64,000 bases of DNA from Ipomoea triloba (GCF_003576645.1 NC_044919.1:35406501-35470500), one strand, 5' to 3'. Shown: positions 33,006 through 45,573, numbered from the stretch's first letter. Translations and numbers: made by a program. The notes: a model not told the origin generated them from the letters alone.

Positions 33006-34692
33006 ACACAGCTGTTGCATGCAAAAGTCAAACCCTCGCCCTTAGCAATGCAAAAATCCGCGCCAACCATTCCAGCCAACTAGTCTATTGTTTACTTATT
33101 TCTATTCTCTTATACTTATATCTAAAAATGTACTATACATACATATATACATACAAGACTTATATAGGGGGTGCGGGTGGGGGATATTATGTAGTTTCAT
33201 AGTAGGTGCCAATTTTTATTCCTAAATCCTAATCCTAATTCCTACTCATGCTGCTTTTGGAACAAGTATTACTTTTCTTTTAAGAAAACAAAACAATAGT
33301 AGAAGCTCCAATTCAAGAATGCTCCCAATAACCGATCCACCAGAGGCAAGATTACAGCCATCTGAAGTTCAATATCTCCTTGAACGAAGCACGAAAAAGT
33401 CGAAGCGAGAGAACTGTACTCCCCGCTTATAGTCATACCTTATTTTATTTTGACCCCCTTCTTAGCTTTGAAGCCAATTTATATTGAAGCCTATGGAGGA
33501 AAACTTCATATTTTGCGAGATTATTAGACAGCTTGAAATGGAAACATAGAGCATATATAATACAACTCGAGCGTGATAAGCATGATTCTTCCTCTACATA
33601 CCTCAACACTAGAAGATATATCTATAGAAGCGAGATATCACCTGCTTAAATCCCAACCCTTTTAATTTCCTTCACTTGGGATTCAGGGTTGAGTGCAAAT
33701 TTTGAATTTAATTGAGCACAATTGCTCCCATTAGCTAACTTTTGCTTACACTCACAACTCAAGAGCATAGAGGGCTAGTGACATGTTAATGAATTATTGA
33801 TTTCGGGTTTTGTTGCATTCTTGCATCTTGTGTAAAACACTACTCGAGTGACATGCACAAAGAATAATTGTGTCTGTTATAGGGCAATGTATAAATAGTT
33901 AAAGAGATTTAATGATTAGACAAGCTATTCAATTGTAGTGAATTCTTTTACGAAATACATATTTTGATCCATGCACTTCCATTCTTGTCTAATCTCATTA
34001 CAAATTCATCATTTCTTAGTTCGATCTTCTAGTGTTAATTCTTAATTAATACCATAAACCATTTGTTATAAACAAATTAAAATGATTCATCAAATCATAT
34101 ATATATACTCATTTTGAAAATCGTGTGCTTAATATTATCGATGACAATCTTTTTTTTCTCATACAATGAAAGAAAGCAAATCAAACTTGTAAATGTCTAA
34201 GTTATTAAGAGGTAATCAATTTTACAAAAAAGATGTTACTTCAAATCATTTAGAACGTGAAGATCAAGAGGAAGAAACTGACAATTATCTATCATGCACT
34301 TCCCCTTTATATGTGATTAATCAATTAATAAAACCGATCTCGATTAAAAAGGTCATGAATAGCTTCAACTCACGGCTAATTTATGACATTCCTTTAGGTG
34401 AAATTGTAAATTAAACTAGGAAAAGCAATCAAAATAATTGGAAAACATAACAAAATAGAAAACATTTGTTAATTACTCGCATCTAATAAAATCTTGAACC
34501 ATCAATCTATTATTGCAAGTCAAGAACTCGTTTAAAATGGGCGATACGATACGATACATGCACCATATCGTACATGTAAAGAAACATCAAGACATACTAT
34601 ATTGTTCCTATTGTTCAAAGTATAACTGATAACGAACTCTCATGTAATTAATAAATTAAAGATTCAATAACATTAATCGAAATCTAACTATT

Positions 34693-35337
34693 TTAGCACC
34701 AATATCGGCTATCACCACCAACGATAAGCCCCGTAAGGTTATTAGGATCATAAGATTCCCCTGGTTCAACATCCCACCCAGTAGGTTCGATATCCTCTAT
34801 TGTTATTATCTTCTTTCTCTCCTCCATTTCTTCTTCTCTGTCATCTATGGCTAAAAGCCCTAATGCGTCCGAGAGCTCACAATCGTCGATTCTAGAATCA
34901 TCCCAGTCGATTTCGGCGATGTAGAGATCGGGATCGGGCGGCGTTGAAATTTCGAGGAGATTAAGGATGTTGAACTTTTTAGCGTAAAATAAGGTTTTAG
35001 AACGGTCGAACGATTCCTGCGCCTCCTTGTCGTCCCACCGCATGATTTTGTCGTACAGGTGGACGTACTTCTTGGCCTGCGCGAATTTATCCCACGTGGC
35101 GAACATCCCCGCCGTCGCTTTCAAACAAAACTCCTTCTCCCACGACGGAACCGCCCGCCGCCAAACCGCGCGGCTCTTTTTTCTCGCCGCCGTTTCACGG
35201 TACGGCCGAGTCATACCCGACCACCTCGGAGCCGTTATTGGCGATTGAGATTGTCCGTACCCGCCGCCGCTATTTCTTGGCTGTGCTGCGACGTGGCGCC
35301 TCGTCATGTCACCTCGGCCTCTTGAAGAACTGAACAT
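34693..35337 (-). CDS. Unrecognised plant protein, copy 1 of a local family
   Basis: Intronless, 214 aa. I do not recognise a named family. The N-terminal ~50 residues are Arg/Gly/Ser-rich. The conserved middle starts RAVWRRAVPSWEKEFCLKAT and continues with a W-DKF-AKKYVHLYDKIM block, WDDKEAQESF, and SKTLFYAKKFNIL. An acidic region with DWDDSRIDD follows, and the C-terminus is GWDVEPGES, NNLTGLIVGG, ending YWC. Two relatives lie at 38447-39419 (broken) and 48071-48730 (intact). Conservation of the middle and end against divergence of the start, with reading frames kept in two of three copies, argues it is a real gene. A TATA-like sequence (35418-35427) is about 80 bp upstream. Confidence 0.75.
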   Translation of the reverse strand: MFSSSRGRGDMTRRHVAAQPRNSGGGYGQSQSPITAPRWSGMTRPYRETAARKKSRAVWRRAVPSWEKEFCLKATAGMFATWDKFAQAKKYVHLYDKIMRWDDKEAQESFDRSKTLFYAKKFNILNLLEISTPPDPDLYIAEIDWDDSRIDDCELSDALGLLAIDDREEEMEERKKIITIEDIEPTGWDVEPGESYDPNNLTGLIVGGDSRYWC

Positions 35338-36746
35338 TATTATGGGAGCAAGAATCGAAGCAAAAATGTTGTTTGGAAGATTCTTTTTCTCTTCACGAAA
35401 CTAACACTATTGTTCGGGTATATATACTAATTGTTATATTCCACTCCAGGGAATTCAAATTCTTGGAAAAAATTCGTACGCAATTTGAGAGCCATTGGAT
35501 TTGGATAGTTTTCACGTACGGTCGGATTGATCCTATAATTAAGAAATATTTTTATATTAATTAAATGTTAGCATTTTATTTATTTTAAATTATATGCATT
35601 CCTAAATAAGATATATTATAGGTCTCGTATTAATTATTTGCACTAATACTAATAATACAAATAACGATAATAACGGTAAAGAATCATTCCAGCTTTACTA
35701 CGAACTTAATCCTTTTCACTCTTTCGACTTCCTTATCCATTCATGCCGGTTTATACTTTCCATTCCATACAGAATCTAGGGGGGGAATTCATATACAGAA
35801 ACACCATTATACATAATACCTGAATGAACTAAAAATAGAAGAAAAGAAAAGAAAAAAAAAAAGACGAAATTAGGTTTCTTGGAAAGGTAAAAAATCTAAA
35901 AGGGGAAAGGAATAAATTAAAACCAAAATAGGAATATCATCTAAAATTAGAATAATATTTCTATCTTAATTAAAATATATATTACTATAAATTATTTACT
36001 TATTCTCCAAATCAAGCGTTTACGAATTTTATTTTATAATATACTAGTGTAGCAGCCAACTTGCCCAACAATCCGCTCTTATTAGTACCTGTCAATCTCA
36101 ACCACTATCTCAAAAGCTACCAACTCGTCCAATAATCCCTTCCAAGCACCTTTAAGTCTTAATCGTAAGTAGATCTAACTGTAGGAGGCACCTTTAAAGC
36201 CGTACCATATTCAGAGTAATCTCCGTTCGCACTGGACCGTCCCAATTAAGGAAAAAAGTGTTGACCAGATTGATTTTTCTATACAAGAGGGAAAAATTAT
36301 AACTTGTAAACATTGCATAACTTCAATTCTTTATTGAGATTATCCATATGGGGTCCTTTAACTATTGCGATTTCTTTGTAATAATAATCGATCCAGCTAG
36401 TATAACTAATAATACGTAACAACTAATATTACTTTGGACTTTACCTTATAATCTCTACTGAGCACTTATTATTAATGTGTTGAGTAAGTCCTAACTCCTA
36501 TAATCATATCCAAACTATTTTCTAGTCAGGTCCTTTAATACATTGATTATAGATTGTGATTTTAGGGGGGTGGGGTGTTTGTTATATACTAAATATTTCG
36601 AGATGCTCTTTTTTCTTTAGATGACAAATCGTAACCTTAATCGCAAAAAAGTATCTCACTATATCCCTTATTTTTATTTTATATATTCAATAAAGTATAA
36701 GTTGTAGTCATTAAATAATGAAGAAAGTTGAACTTGTTTTTAAGAA
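35338..36746. other. Upstream of copy 1 to tRNA cluster
   Basis: 35478-35784 is closely repeated at 39730-40035 upstream of the broken family copy. 36396-36660 is repeated at 39035-39310. No gene recognised. Confidence 0.6.
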
Positions 36747-36818
36747 GGGCATTTGGTCTAGTGGTATGATTCTCGCTTAGGGTGCGAGGGGTCCCGAGTT
36801 CAATTCTCGAAATGCCCC
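36747..36818 (+). tRNA. tRNA-Pro (anticodon AGG)
   Basis: 72 nt without intron. The acceptor stem GGGCATT pairs with AATGCCC. The anticodon arm is CTCGC / TTAGGGT / GCGAG, giving anticodon AGG. The T loop TTCAATT is closed by CGAG/CTCG. The outer T-stem pair is C-A, a mild defect. Followed by a T6 tract (36820-36825) suitable for Pol III termination. Confidence 0.92.
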
Positions 36819-36819
36819 A

Positions 36820-36825
36820 TTTTTT
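36820..36825 (+). terminator. Pol III terminator of the first tRNA-Pro
   Basis: Run of six T two bases after the tRNA 3' end. The second tRNA copy lacks a T-run at this position. Confidence 0.7.
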
Positions 36826-37110
36826 ACCTTCTTGTCCCGGGCACAGCTAACACTCTTATTTTAAAAAATGAACCATATTGTCATATTTAGAGATCGATGT
36901 CAATCTTAGCTCAAAATTTATTACTAATTTGATATGATCGAAGTTTTGATCTAACATTATCTCATCCTGAAACACTCTTATTTTTTAAAATGAAAAAATT
37001 TCTAAGTGGCTGAAAAATTAGTTCAATAAGCTTGAAGGCCTCAAACAAACCATATTGTCATATTTAGATAGTCATTAAATAATGAAGAAAGTTGACCTTA
37101 GTATTAAGAA

Positions 37111-37182
37111 GGGCATTTGGTCTAGTGGTATCATTCTTGCTTAGGGTACGAGAGGTCTCGAGTTCAATTCTCGGAATGCCCC
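37111..37182 (+). tRNA. tRNA-Pro (AGG), second copy, possibly weakened
   Basis: 72 nt with intact acceptor stem GGGCATT/AATGCCC and T arm. The anticodon stem CTTGC/ACGAG has one C-A mismatch and one U-G pair. The 5' flank 'cattaaataatgaagaaagttga' is shared in two parts with the first copy (repeat period 364 bp). There is no T-run immediately downstream, so function is less certain. Confidence 0.75.
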
Positions 37183-37446
37183 ATGAACAAAATAAACTTG
37201 ATGGCCTCAAACGAGCCAGCCCAGATCACTAATTATTGAGTTCAAACAATTCAAAAAGGGTCGGATCCCACTGAAATGAGGGACTAAATTTGTTTAAATT
37301 AACTTTTTAGAGATTAAATTTTTAAATATGAAATAATTCAGGACCAAATTTGTTTAAATTACCTTTTAGAGATTAAATTTTCAAATATGAAATAATTCAG
37401 GGACCCTATAGTTTAATACAATTATTGCATTTAACTGTATTAAGAT

Positions 37447-37503
37447 GAGCATTTGGTCTAGTGGTATGATTCTCGCTTAGGGTGCGAGAGGTTTTGAGTT
37501 CAA
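37447..37503 (+). pseudogene. Truncated tRNA-Pro(AGG) copy
   Basis: Matches the tRNA from its third base through the anticodon arm (TTAGGGT loop intact), then degrades in the T arm (GGTTTTGAGTTCAA) and loses the 3' acceptor strand. The first acceptor bases are also changed. Cannot form a tRNA. Confidence 0.85.
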
Positions 37504-37605
37504 AAATTTATGTAATATATGTTCAAAGAGCAAAGAGTCAATATCGCATCCATTGAAGTTTGAGCCCACTCCCTCCCATGTGGGGACGTACTAGACCACA
37601 ACAAA
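37500..37605 (-). mobile_element. SINE relic, related to 54967-55133
   Basis: On the minus strand it shares with the copy at 54967 the order GGGAGTGGG(T/C)TC, then a TCA-TGGA segment, then TTGACTCTTTG. It directly abuts the broken tRNA-Pro copy. The B box is degraded. Confidence 0.5.
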
Positions 37606-37877
37606 ATATCACTAATTATAGAGATTAAATTTATGTAATAATCGCATCCATTGAAGTTTGTACTAGACCACTTTCTTAAATTATGCCACGTGATGCCTAC
37701 ATTTTCAAAATATGTCTGTTATAAATCAAATCATATTTATTATGTAATTGTTATAAATCATATTTAATCATATTTATTATGTAATTGTTATAAATCATAT
37801 TTAATATGAACATTATTCCTATTTATTATGTAACGGCCAGGGAGTTAATATCTACATTATTGTATTCGTTATATTTG

Positions 37878-37881
<4 letters not shown>

Positions 37882-37932
<51 letters not shown>
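37882..37932. repeat. (TA)n microsatellite
   Basis: About 25 TA dinucleotides uninterrupted. It lies exactly at the edge of the segment that is duplicated at 47.57 kb. Confidence 0.85.
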
Positions 37933-37936
<4 letters not shown>

Positions 37937-38277
37937 GGAATATCAATGGGAATTCCACACTTTAGTAAATATAATCAAAGATATATGCAATCCTATTAAA
38001 TCATGTTTGGTATTATTTATTTATAGCATTCATTTAAAGTAAAATGGTAAACAGGAATTATAAAAACCAATTAATTACTAAAACTGGAAAATTTATTACC
38101 TTATTATGGAGTATTATTTTAATAATTTGGGATCACTGGATTGCAATTCTAGAGTTATTATGCAAAGTAATTAATGCATGCTAAGATTGATTAGATTATG
38201 GACTTTGAACTTTTTTAAAAATTAGGAAAGGTCTTTAGTTTTATGAGAGAAATCTTACTGAAGAAAAAGAAAAAACC

Positions 38278-38337
38278 TGTGCGGCTGTGGCGTGCTGTGC
38301 CTGTGCGGCAGCTGTGCCGTGCTGTGCCTGTGCGTCC
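38278..38337 (+). repeat. GC-rich 'ctgtgcgg' minisatellite
   Basis: Overlapping repeats of GTGCGGC/GTGCCGTGCTGTGCCT in an otherwise AT-rich flank. The matching site beside copy 3 (~47933-47962) has fewer units, so repeat number has changed since duplication. Confidence 0.7.
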
Positions 38338-38446
38338 AAGAACAAATAATGTAAATACACTTCAAAATGTATTGTTTACATTGTTCAAAGTAATTCTTAC
38401 AAATACGATATCAAGAACACTAATCAAAACAGAAAAACTATACTAG

Positions 38447-39419
38447 TTAACACCAATATGGACTATGACCACCAACAATTAGACCCGTAAGGTTATTAGC
38501 ATTCATAAATTCTTCTGGTTCAACATCCCACCCAGCAGGTTTGATGTCCTCTATTGCTATCTCCCAACTTCTCTTTGATTGCGTTGTCTGATTGATGATC
38601 TCCTCCATTTCTTCTTCGTCAATGGTTGGCCCTAATTCCTTCATGAGTTCAGAATCATCAATCTTTGAATCATCATCATTCCAGTCGATTTTATCGATAT
38701 AAAGATAATGATGTTAAACTTTTAGCATAAAACAAGGTTTTAGAACGGTTGAATGATTCCTGTGCCTCCTTGTCGTCCCAGTGCATGATGTTATCGTAAA
38801 GGTGGACATACTTCTTGGCTTCTACGAATTTATCCCAGGTAGGGAATAGCCCTGTGATTGCCTTCAAGCAGAACTCCTTTTCCCAGGATGGAACCGCCGG
38901 CCGCCAAACCGCTCGGATTTCTTTTCTCGTAGCCATTTTCCACCTCGGAGCTGTCGGCGGTTGAGATTTCCGGTTGAGTAAAAAATTAATTAAGAGACTT
39001 TTACAAAGAAATTACAATAGAAGGGACCTCAATTGGTATAACTAATATTACATAACAACTAATATTACGTTGGACTTGACCTTATAATCTCAACTGAGCA
39101 CTTATCATTAATGTGTTGAGTAAGTCCTAATGTAATTTCTATAGTCCTATCCAAACTATTTTCTAGTTGGACCCTTTAGTACATTATATTCATTATAAAC
39201 TGTGATTTTAGGGTACTGGGGTGTTCGTTATACGTACTAAATATTTCGAGATGATCTTTTTTTTAGATGACAAATCGTAACCTTAATCGCAAAAAGTATC
39301 TGACTATATCTCGTACCCATCTTCCACCTAGGAACTGTCGGCGGTTGAGATTTCCGGTTGCCGCCGCCGCCGTTAAACATTGGCTTTGCGTGTTGTTTCG
39401 CAGCTGCTCTAACTCCCAT
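38447..39419 (-). pseudogene. Unrecognised plant protein, copy 2 (broken)
   Basis: Related to copies at 34693 and 48071. The C-terminal part (from 38447, ending NNLTGLIVGG, YWC) and middle (38691-38936, WEKEFCLKAI to SKTLFYAK) are recognisable. They are out of frame with each other after a deletion of roughly 45 bp (residues after YAK in copy 3 are lost). The N-terminal piece (ATG at 39419) is separated by about 340 bp of foreign sequence (~38975-39314), and a ~45-bp coding stretch is present on both sides of it. The foreign piece matches 36396-36660. This is either an insertion or a fusion of two partial gene copies. Confidence 0.8.
39035..39310. repeat. Copy of 36396-36660
   Basis: Shares with the upstream copy long near-identical runs such as GAGCACTTAT, ATTAATGTGTTGAGTAAGTC, ACTAAATATTTCGAGATG and GACAAATCGTAACCTTAATC. 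It interrupts family copy 2. Confidence 0.8.
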
Positions 39420-40232
39420 TCTTGAAAGTAAAATTGTGAATTGAAGCAAATGATGAAGAGTTGAATTGGGTGGAAGATGTGTGTACGTACTCTTATTTAT
39501 AATACTGGAATTCATTTGTATTCCCAGTAGAATTGAGATTGGGATTCAAGCTTCAATCTATTTCCCGTAGATTTGGGATTCATGTTTCTATTCCGGATGG
39601 AATTGGGATTATTCATTGGCCAGTGCCGCCCACGTGCATGCACATAACATGCACATTATTCCAATTTTTTCTTCTTAATTTTTTTTCAGATTTATTATTT
39701 TTACAAATAAAATTAATGTATTAAAAATATAACGCAATTTGAGAACCATTGGATTTGGATAGTTTTCACTACGGTCGGATTGATCCTACAATTAGGAAAT
39801 ATTTTAATGTTAATTAAATGCTATATTACTTAGCATTTTATTTATTTTAAATATATGCATTCCTAAGTAAGATATATTATAGCAGGTCTCGTATTAATTA
39901 TTTGCGCTAATACTAATGCTAATAATACAAATAACGGTAAAGAATCATTCCAGTTTTATTACTAACTTGAATCGTGTTTCTTTCGATTCCTTATCCATTC
40001 ATGCCAGTTTATACTTTCCATTCAATACAGAATCTAGGGAGAAAAAATAAACACAGAAACACAATTATAATACGCAAGATTAAAATATTTTGAACCATAA
40101 TTGAATTGCATGGTATAATAACTATAAATTTGTTTAATAATTATTACTTTCCGTGTGACTATTTTGTTAATACATGTACATAAATAATTTTGTTAAATAT
40201 TGTAATATTATATTGACTGATTTCAAATTTTT

Positions 40233-43200
40233 AAATGAATAAATTAATAAATATATAAATACATATATAACCTACAAACATGCAACCGTATAATTGAATA
40301 GCATTTAATTATGTACGTTAACATAATATAGTAATATGTTGCTTGAATACAATAATATACATCATATAGTAGTTTGATTGTTGGAATTTTTTTGAATATT
40401 ATAATGAGAGAAATTTAATTACGTACATTAACATAATATAGTAATATTTTTTTGGAATAGTATAATATACATCATATAGTAATTTGATTGTTAGATTTTT
40501 TTTTGAATATTATGATGAGAGCAATTTAATTACGTATATTAACATAATATAGTAATATTTTTTTGGAATACTATAATATACATCATATAGTAATTTGATT
40601 GATGGAATTTTTTTTTTTGAATATTTATCATGAGAGGAATTTAATTACGTACATTAACATAATATAGTAATATTTTTTTAATACTATAATATACATCATA
40701 TAGTAATTTGATTGTTGAAATTTTTATATTTTTTTGAATATTATCATGAGAGGAATTTAATTAAACATAATATAGTAATATTTTTTGGGAATACTATAAT
40801 ATACATCATATAATAATTTGATTGTTGGAATATTTTTTGAATATTATCATGAGAGGAATTTAATTACGTACATTAACATAATATAGTAATTTTTTTTGAA
40901 TACTATAATATACATCATATAGTAATTTGATTGTTTACGAATATAAAATAAAAAAATACGAAGATTAAAATATTTTGAACCATAATTGAATTGCATGTTA
41001 TATTATCACGAGAGGAATTTAATTATGTACGTTAACATAATATAGTAATATGTTGTTTGAATACAATAATATACATCATATAGTAATTCGATTGTTGGAA
41101 TTTTTTTTGAATATTATTATGAGAGAAATTTAATTACGTACATTAACATAATATAGTAATATTTTTTTGGAATACTATAATGTACATCATATAGTAATTT
41201 GATTGTTGGAATTTTTTTTGAATATTATGATGAGAGCAATTTGATTACGTACATTAACATGATATAGTAATCTTTTTTTTGAATACTATAATATACATCA
41301 TATAGTAATCTATATATATATAAATACGCAAGAATAAATTATTTTGAACCATAATTAAATTACATGCTATAATAACTATAAATCTATACTATAAATAAAA
41401 ACAATTTCCTCCTCCCAAATTTTCCCCCCAAAATTTAGGGGTATTTTGGTAAAATCATTTATTTTATTTATTTATTATTTTATTATTTTATTAATTATCC
41501 ATCCTATAATATTATTATGGTAATATATGATAATGATAATATGATAATATGGTAATATTGTTAATATTAATGGGTGATGGGTGATTGGTGATATATAATT
41601 GATAATTGATAATATGGTATATGGTATTATTCTTAATATTAATATATTAATATATAATATATTAATATATACTAATATTAATTAATTGGTGATTATTTTA
41701 AAAAAGAATAATTAATTGGTGATTGGTGATTAGTGATATGGTAATATTGTTATATATTAATATTAATTTATATATATATATATATATANAAATGAATAAA
41801 TTAATAAATATATAAATACATATATAACCTACAAACATGCAACCGTATAATTGAATAGCATTTAATTATGTACGTTAACATAATATAGTAATATGTTGCT
41901 TGAATACAATAATATACATCATATAGTAGTTTGATTGTTGGAATTTTTTTGAATATTATAATGAGAGAAATTTAATTACGTACATTAACATAATATAGTA
42001 ATATTTTTTTGGAATAGTATAATATACATCATATAGTAATTTGATTGTTAGATTTTTTTTTGAATATTATGATGAGAGCAATTTAATTACGTATATTAAC
42101 ATAATATAGTAATATTTTTTTGGAATACTATAATATACATCATATAGTAATTTGATTGATGGAATTTTTTTTTTTGAATATTTATCATGAGAGGAATTTA
42201 ATTACGTACATTAACATAATATAGTAATATTTTTTTAATACTATAATATACATCATATAGTAATTTGATTGTTGAAATTTTTATATTTTTTTGAATATTA
42301 TCATGAGAGGAATTTAATTAAACATAATATAGTAATATTTTTTGGGAATACTATAATATACATCATATAATAATTTGATTGTTGGAATATTTTTTGAATA
42401 TTATCATGAGAGGAATTTAATTACGTACATTAACATAATATAGTAATTTTTTTTGAATACTATAATATACATCATATAGTAATTTGATTGTTTACGAATA
42501 TAAAATAAAAAAATACGAAGATTAAAATATTTTGAACCATAATTGAATTGCATGTTATATTATCACGAGAGGAATTTAATTATGTACGTTAACATAATAT
42601 AGTAATATGTTGTTTGAATACAATAATATACATCATATAGTAATTCGATTGTTGGAATTTTTTTTGAATATTATTATGAGAGAAATTTAATTACGTACAT
42701 TAACATAATATAGTAATATTTTTTTGGAATACTATAATGTACATCATATAGTAATTTGATTGTTGGAATTTTTTTTGAATATTATGATGAGAGCAATTTG
42801 ATTACGTACATTAACATGATATAGTAATCTTTTTTTTGAATACTATAATATACATCATATAGTAATCTATATATATATAAATACGCAAGAATAAATTATT
42901 TTGAACCATAATTAAATTACATGCTATAATAACTATAAATCTATACTATAAATAAAAACAATTTCCTCCTCCCAAATTTTCCCCCCAAAATTTAGGGGTA
43001 TTTTGGTAAAATCATTTATTTTATTTATTTATTATTTTATTATTTTATTAATTATCCATCCTATAATATTATTATGGTAATATATGATAATGATAATATG
43101 ATAATATGGTAATATTGTTAATATTAATGGGTGATGGGTGATTGGTGATATATAATTGATAATTGATAATATGGTATATGGTATTATTCTTAATATTAAT

Positions 43201-43322
43201 ATATTAATATATAATATATTAATATATACTAATATTAATTAATTGGTGATTATTTTAAAAAAGAATAATTAATTGGTGATTGGTGATTAGTGATATGGTA
43301 ATATTGTTATATATTAATATTA

Positions 43323-43362
<40 letters not shown>

Positions 43363-43363
43363 N
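40233..43363. repeat. 1,557-bp direct repeat, two copies bounded by single Ns
   Basis: Copy A is 40233-41789 and copy B 41790-43363. By eye they match base for base along their length, except for a longer TA run at the end of copy B. Each ends in (TA)n followed by a single N (41789, 43363). It covers the minisatellite and the Helitron 5' end. An assembly joining artefact is as likely as a genuine duplication. Confidence 0.8.
40305..41310. repeat. ~108-bp AT-rich minisatellite, about 9 units
   Basis: Units start near 40305, 40414, 40526, 40640, 40755, 40858, 41017, 41129 and 41240. Each has TTAATTACGTACATTAACAT, then ATATAGTAATA, TATACATCATATAGTAATTT, GATTGTTGGAA and GAATATTAT-ATGAGAG. The same array recurs at 41862-42867 in the second copy of the 1,557-bp repeat. 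Confidence 0.85.
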
Positions 43364-44360
43364 TTAATATTAATTAATTAATTGGTGATTGGTGATTAGT
43401 GATATGGTAATATTGTTATATATTAATATTTATATTTATATAGATTGATATTGATATTAATTAATTAATTGGTGATTGGTGATTAGTGATATGATAATCT
43501 ATATCTATATCTATATATCTATATATATTTATATAATTGACATGTAATTAACTATATTAGAATGAAAAAATTATATAATATTGTAGTAAAATTTTTACAT
43601 GTCAATCATCTATATTTACATAAAATTAAAATTAATTATACTTTCCTTTTGAAAAATCTTCCATATTATGTTTATCCTCCACTATATAATGATGAGAAAT
43701 GACTCTTCTCTCACAATGTACCAATATCTGTGCTCTCACTATTAGTTAGAGATCTATAATCTGTAATTCTACGAAGTCGAAGATCGAACTTTAACACGCG
43801 TAGAATTGTTATGGTATGCGGTATGATTTAATTTTTAGTTGATTCATTCTGCATGTTGGAGATCCTTATAGTGTAATCTGCATTCCATAAAGTATTTTGT
43901 AGTACTGTGATTTAGTTTGATTTTAACAGCTCAATATGCTTTAATTTTTGCTGATAAGGCTTCAAGTAGCTAGGCCAATTTTGCCATGGGCGTATCACGT
44001 ATGTAAAATTACAATTTTCAGAGTGATTGTAGTGAACAATCAAATGTTTTCTATAATTATATATTTTAATCACATTACTTTGATTGATAATTTCTAATGG
44101 AAAAACATTGTATTGTAACTTTGTACTACAAGATTTTGAATGATAATACCTTATTTAACTATCCATCCTTTTAGTTGTACTGTGCAAAATAACTAGCAAT
44201 CTACGGATGCTCATCTATATATTGTAGAATTTGCAATCTTGATCTTCCCCATTTACGGATGCTCATGTAATTCGGTAAAAATGGTGGTTACTATACTTGA
44301 ATAAATGAAATAATAATATTAAATTTTGTAGCCTCGATTTAAAATCTATTATGTTAATAT

Positions 44361-44640
44361 AATAATAATAATAATAATATAATACTCCGTAGGAATAATA
44401 ATCTAAAATTCTTAATATAATTTTCCTAATAATAATAATATAATACTCCGTAGGAATAATAATCTAAAATTCTTAATATAATTTTCCTAATAATAATAAT
44501 ATAATACTCCGTAGGAATAATAATCTAAAATTCTTAATATAATTTTCCTAATAATAATAATATAATACTCCGTAGGAATAATAATCTAAAATTCTTAATA
44601 TAATTTTCCTAATATTAATAATATAATAATAATAATCCAT
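44361..44640 (+). repeat. 61-bp tandem repeat, four units
   Basis: AATACTCCGTAGGAATAATA starts at 44381, 44442, 44503 and 44564, an exact 61-bp period with almost no differences, ended by variant 'taat' repeats. It lies inside the Helitron. Confidence 0.9.
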
Positions 44641-45573
44641 AACTCTTAATATAAGTTTGTAACTAAATTTTCCTATTAAATCTGTTTATAAAGGTAATTA
44701 TAAATATAGAATTGAGAAATTCCTATGATATTTTATTTAATTGATATTATTCCTAATATATTTTATCTAAAAGGTTTCCTTCCTTTTTTATAACATTGTT
44801 CCATATGTTAATCCGTTTAATATGTTAATCTATATAGGTAATTACCATATACTATTTACCATCTATATAATCCGTGTTAATTACACTATATTTAACATCT
44901 AAATTTATTATGGTCATTAAACATAGAGATTTCATTCTTATTAATTTTATATATTTTTACTTCAGATAATATCAATTACCCGTGCATTTCATTTGATTAC
45001 TTTTGAATAAAATCTTAAAAATTATGACAACTAATGAATTAATATTGTTGTTCGTAATATAAATTTTATCAAATCAGTTAACGAAATTGATAATACACAT
45101 ATTACATCCATAATTAGAGGAGATTAACAAAATTATGATAATTATTTCAATTCACGTATTATTATGCTAATTCACATATTATTACGTCCATACAATTATG
45201 TAAATTATTTCAATTCACAGATTATTACACATATAAAATCATGCTAATGGTTACTTTGGAATAAAATCTTAATAATTATGGTCATTGAGAAATTATTTCA
45301 AACATTATACTTTTATTAAACGGTTTTTTATACTTGCCATAATTTTATATAATCAATTAAAGAAATTAATGGTACACATATTACGGACATAATTAAAGAA
45401 AATTAAACATACACATATATATTACGGATAAAATTAAAGAAAATTAAACATACACATATTACGTCCATAATTAAACAAAATTAAAATATACATTATTTTT
45501 TAGTTATAATATATACTCCTTAATTACCATACTTATTTATAATACATGGACGTCATAATTAGCATAGTATTAA

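Larger units (their letters stand above)
31506..34692. other. Gene-poor intergenic region
   Basis: Contains the MADS promoter, a foldback MITE (31870-32313), a 147-bp two-copy tandem repeat (~32728-33005), and AT-rich DNA to 34692. A segment at ~32396-32510 resembles ~36176-36300. Small ORFs at 33319-33432 and 34193-34414 have no recognisable domain or upstream signals and are not called as genes. Confidence 0.6.
37183..38446. other. Intergenic with SINE relic, (TA)n and duplicated 3' flank
   Basis: Includes a broken tRNA, the SINE relic, a long TA run at 37882-37932, and from 37933 onward sequence repeated at 47566 and beyond (3' flank of the family genes). A GC-rich minisatellite with units around 'gtgccgtgctgtgcct' sits at 38278-38337. 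Confidence 0.6.

Noticed and set aside
33319..33432. 37-codon ORF with charged residues (…LLERSTKKSKRE…)
   Set aside because: Looks slightly protein-like but is too short, has no exon partners in view and no family that I recognise.
34193..34414. 73-codon plus-strand ORF
   Set aside because: AT-rich chance frame, no domain, no relative among the duplicated segments.
37806..38042. 78-codon ORF
   Set aside because: Mostly the (TA)n run translated as Ile/Tyr repeats.
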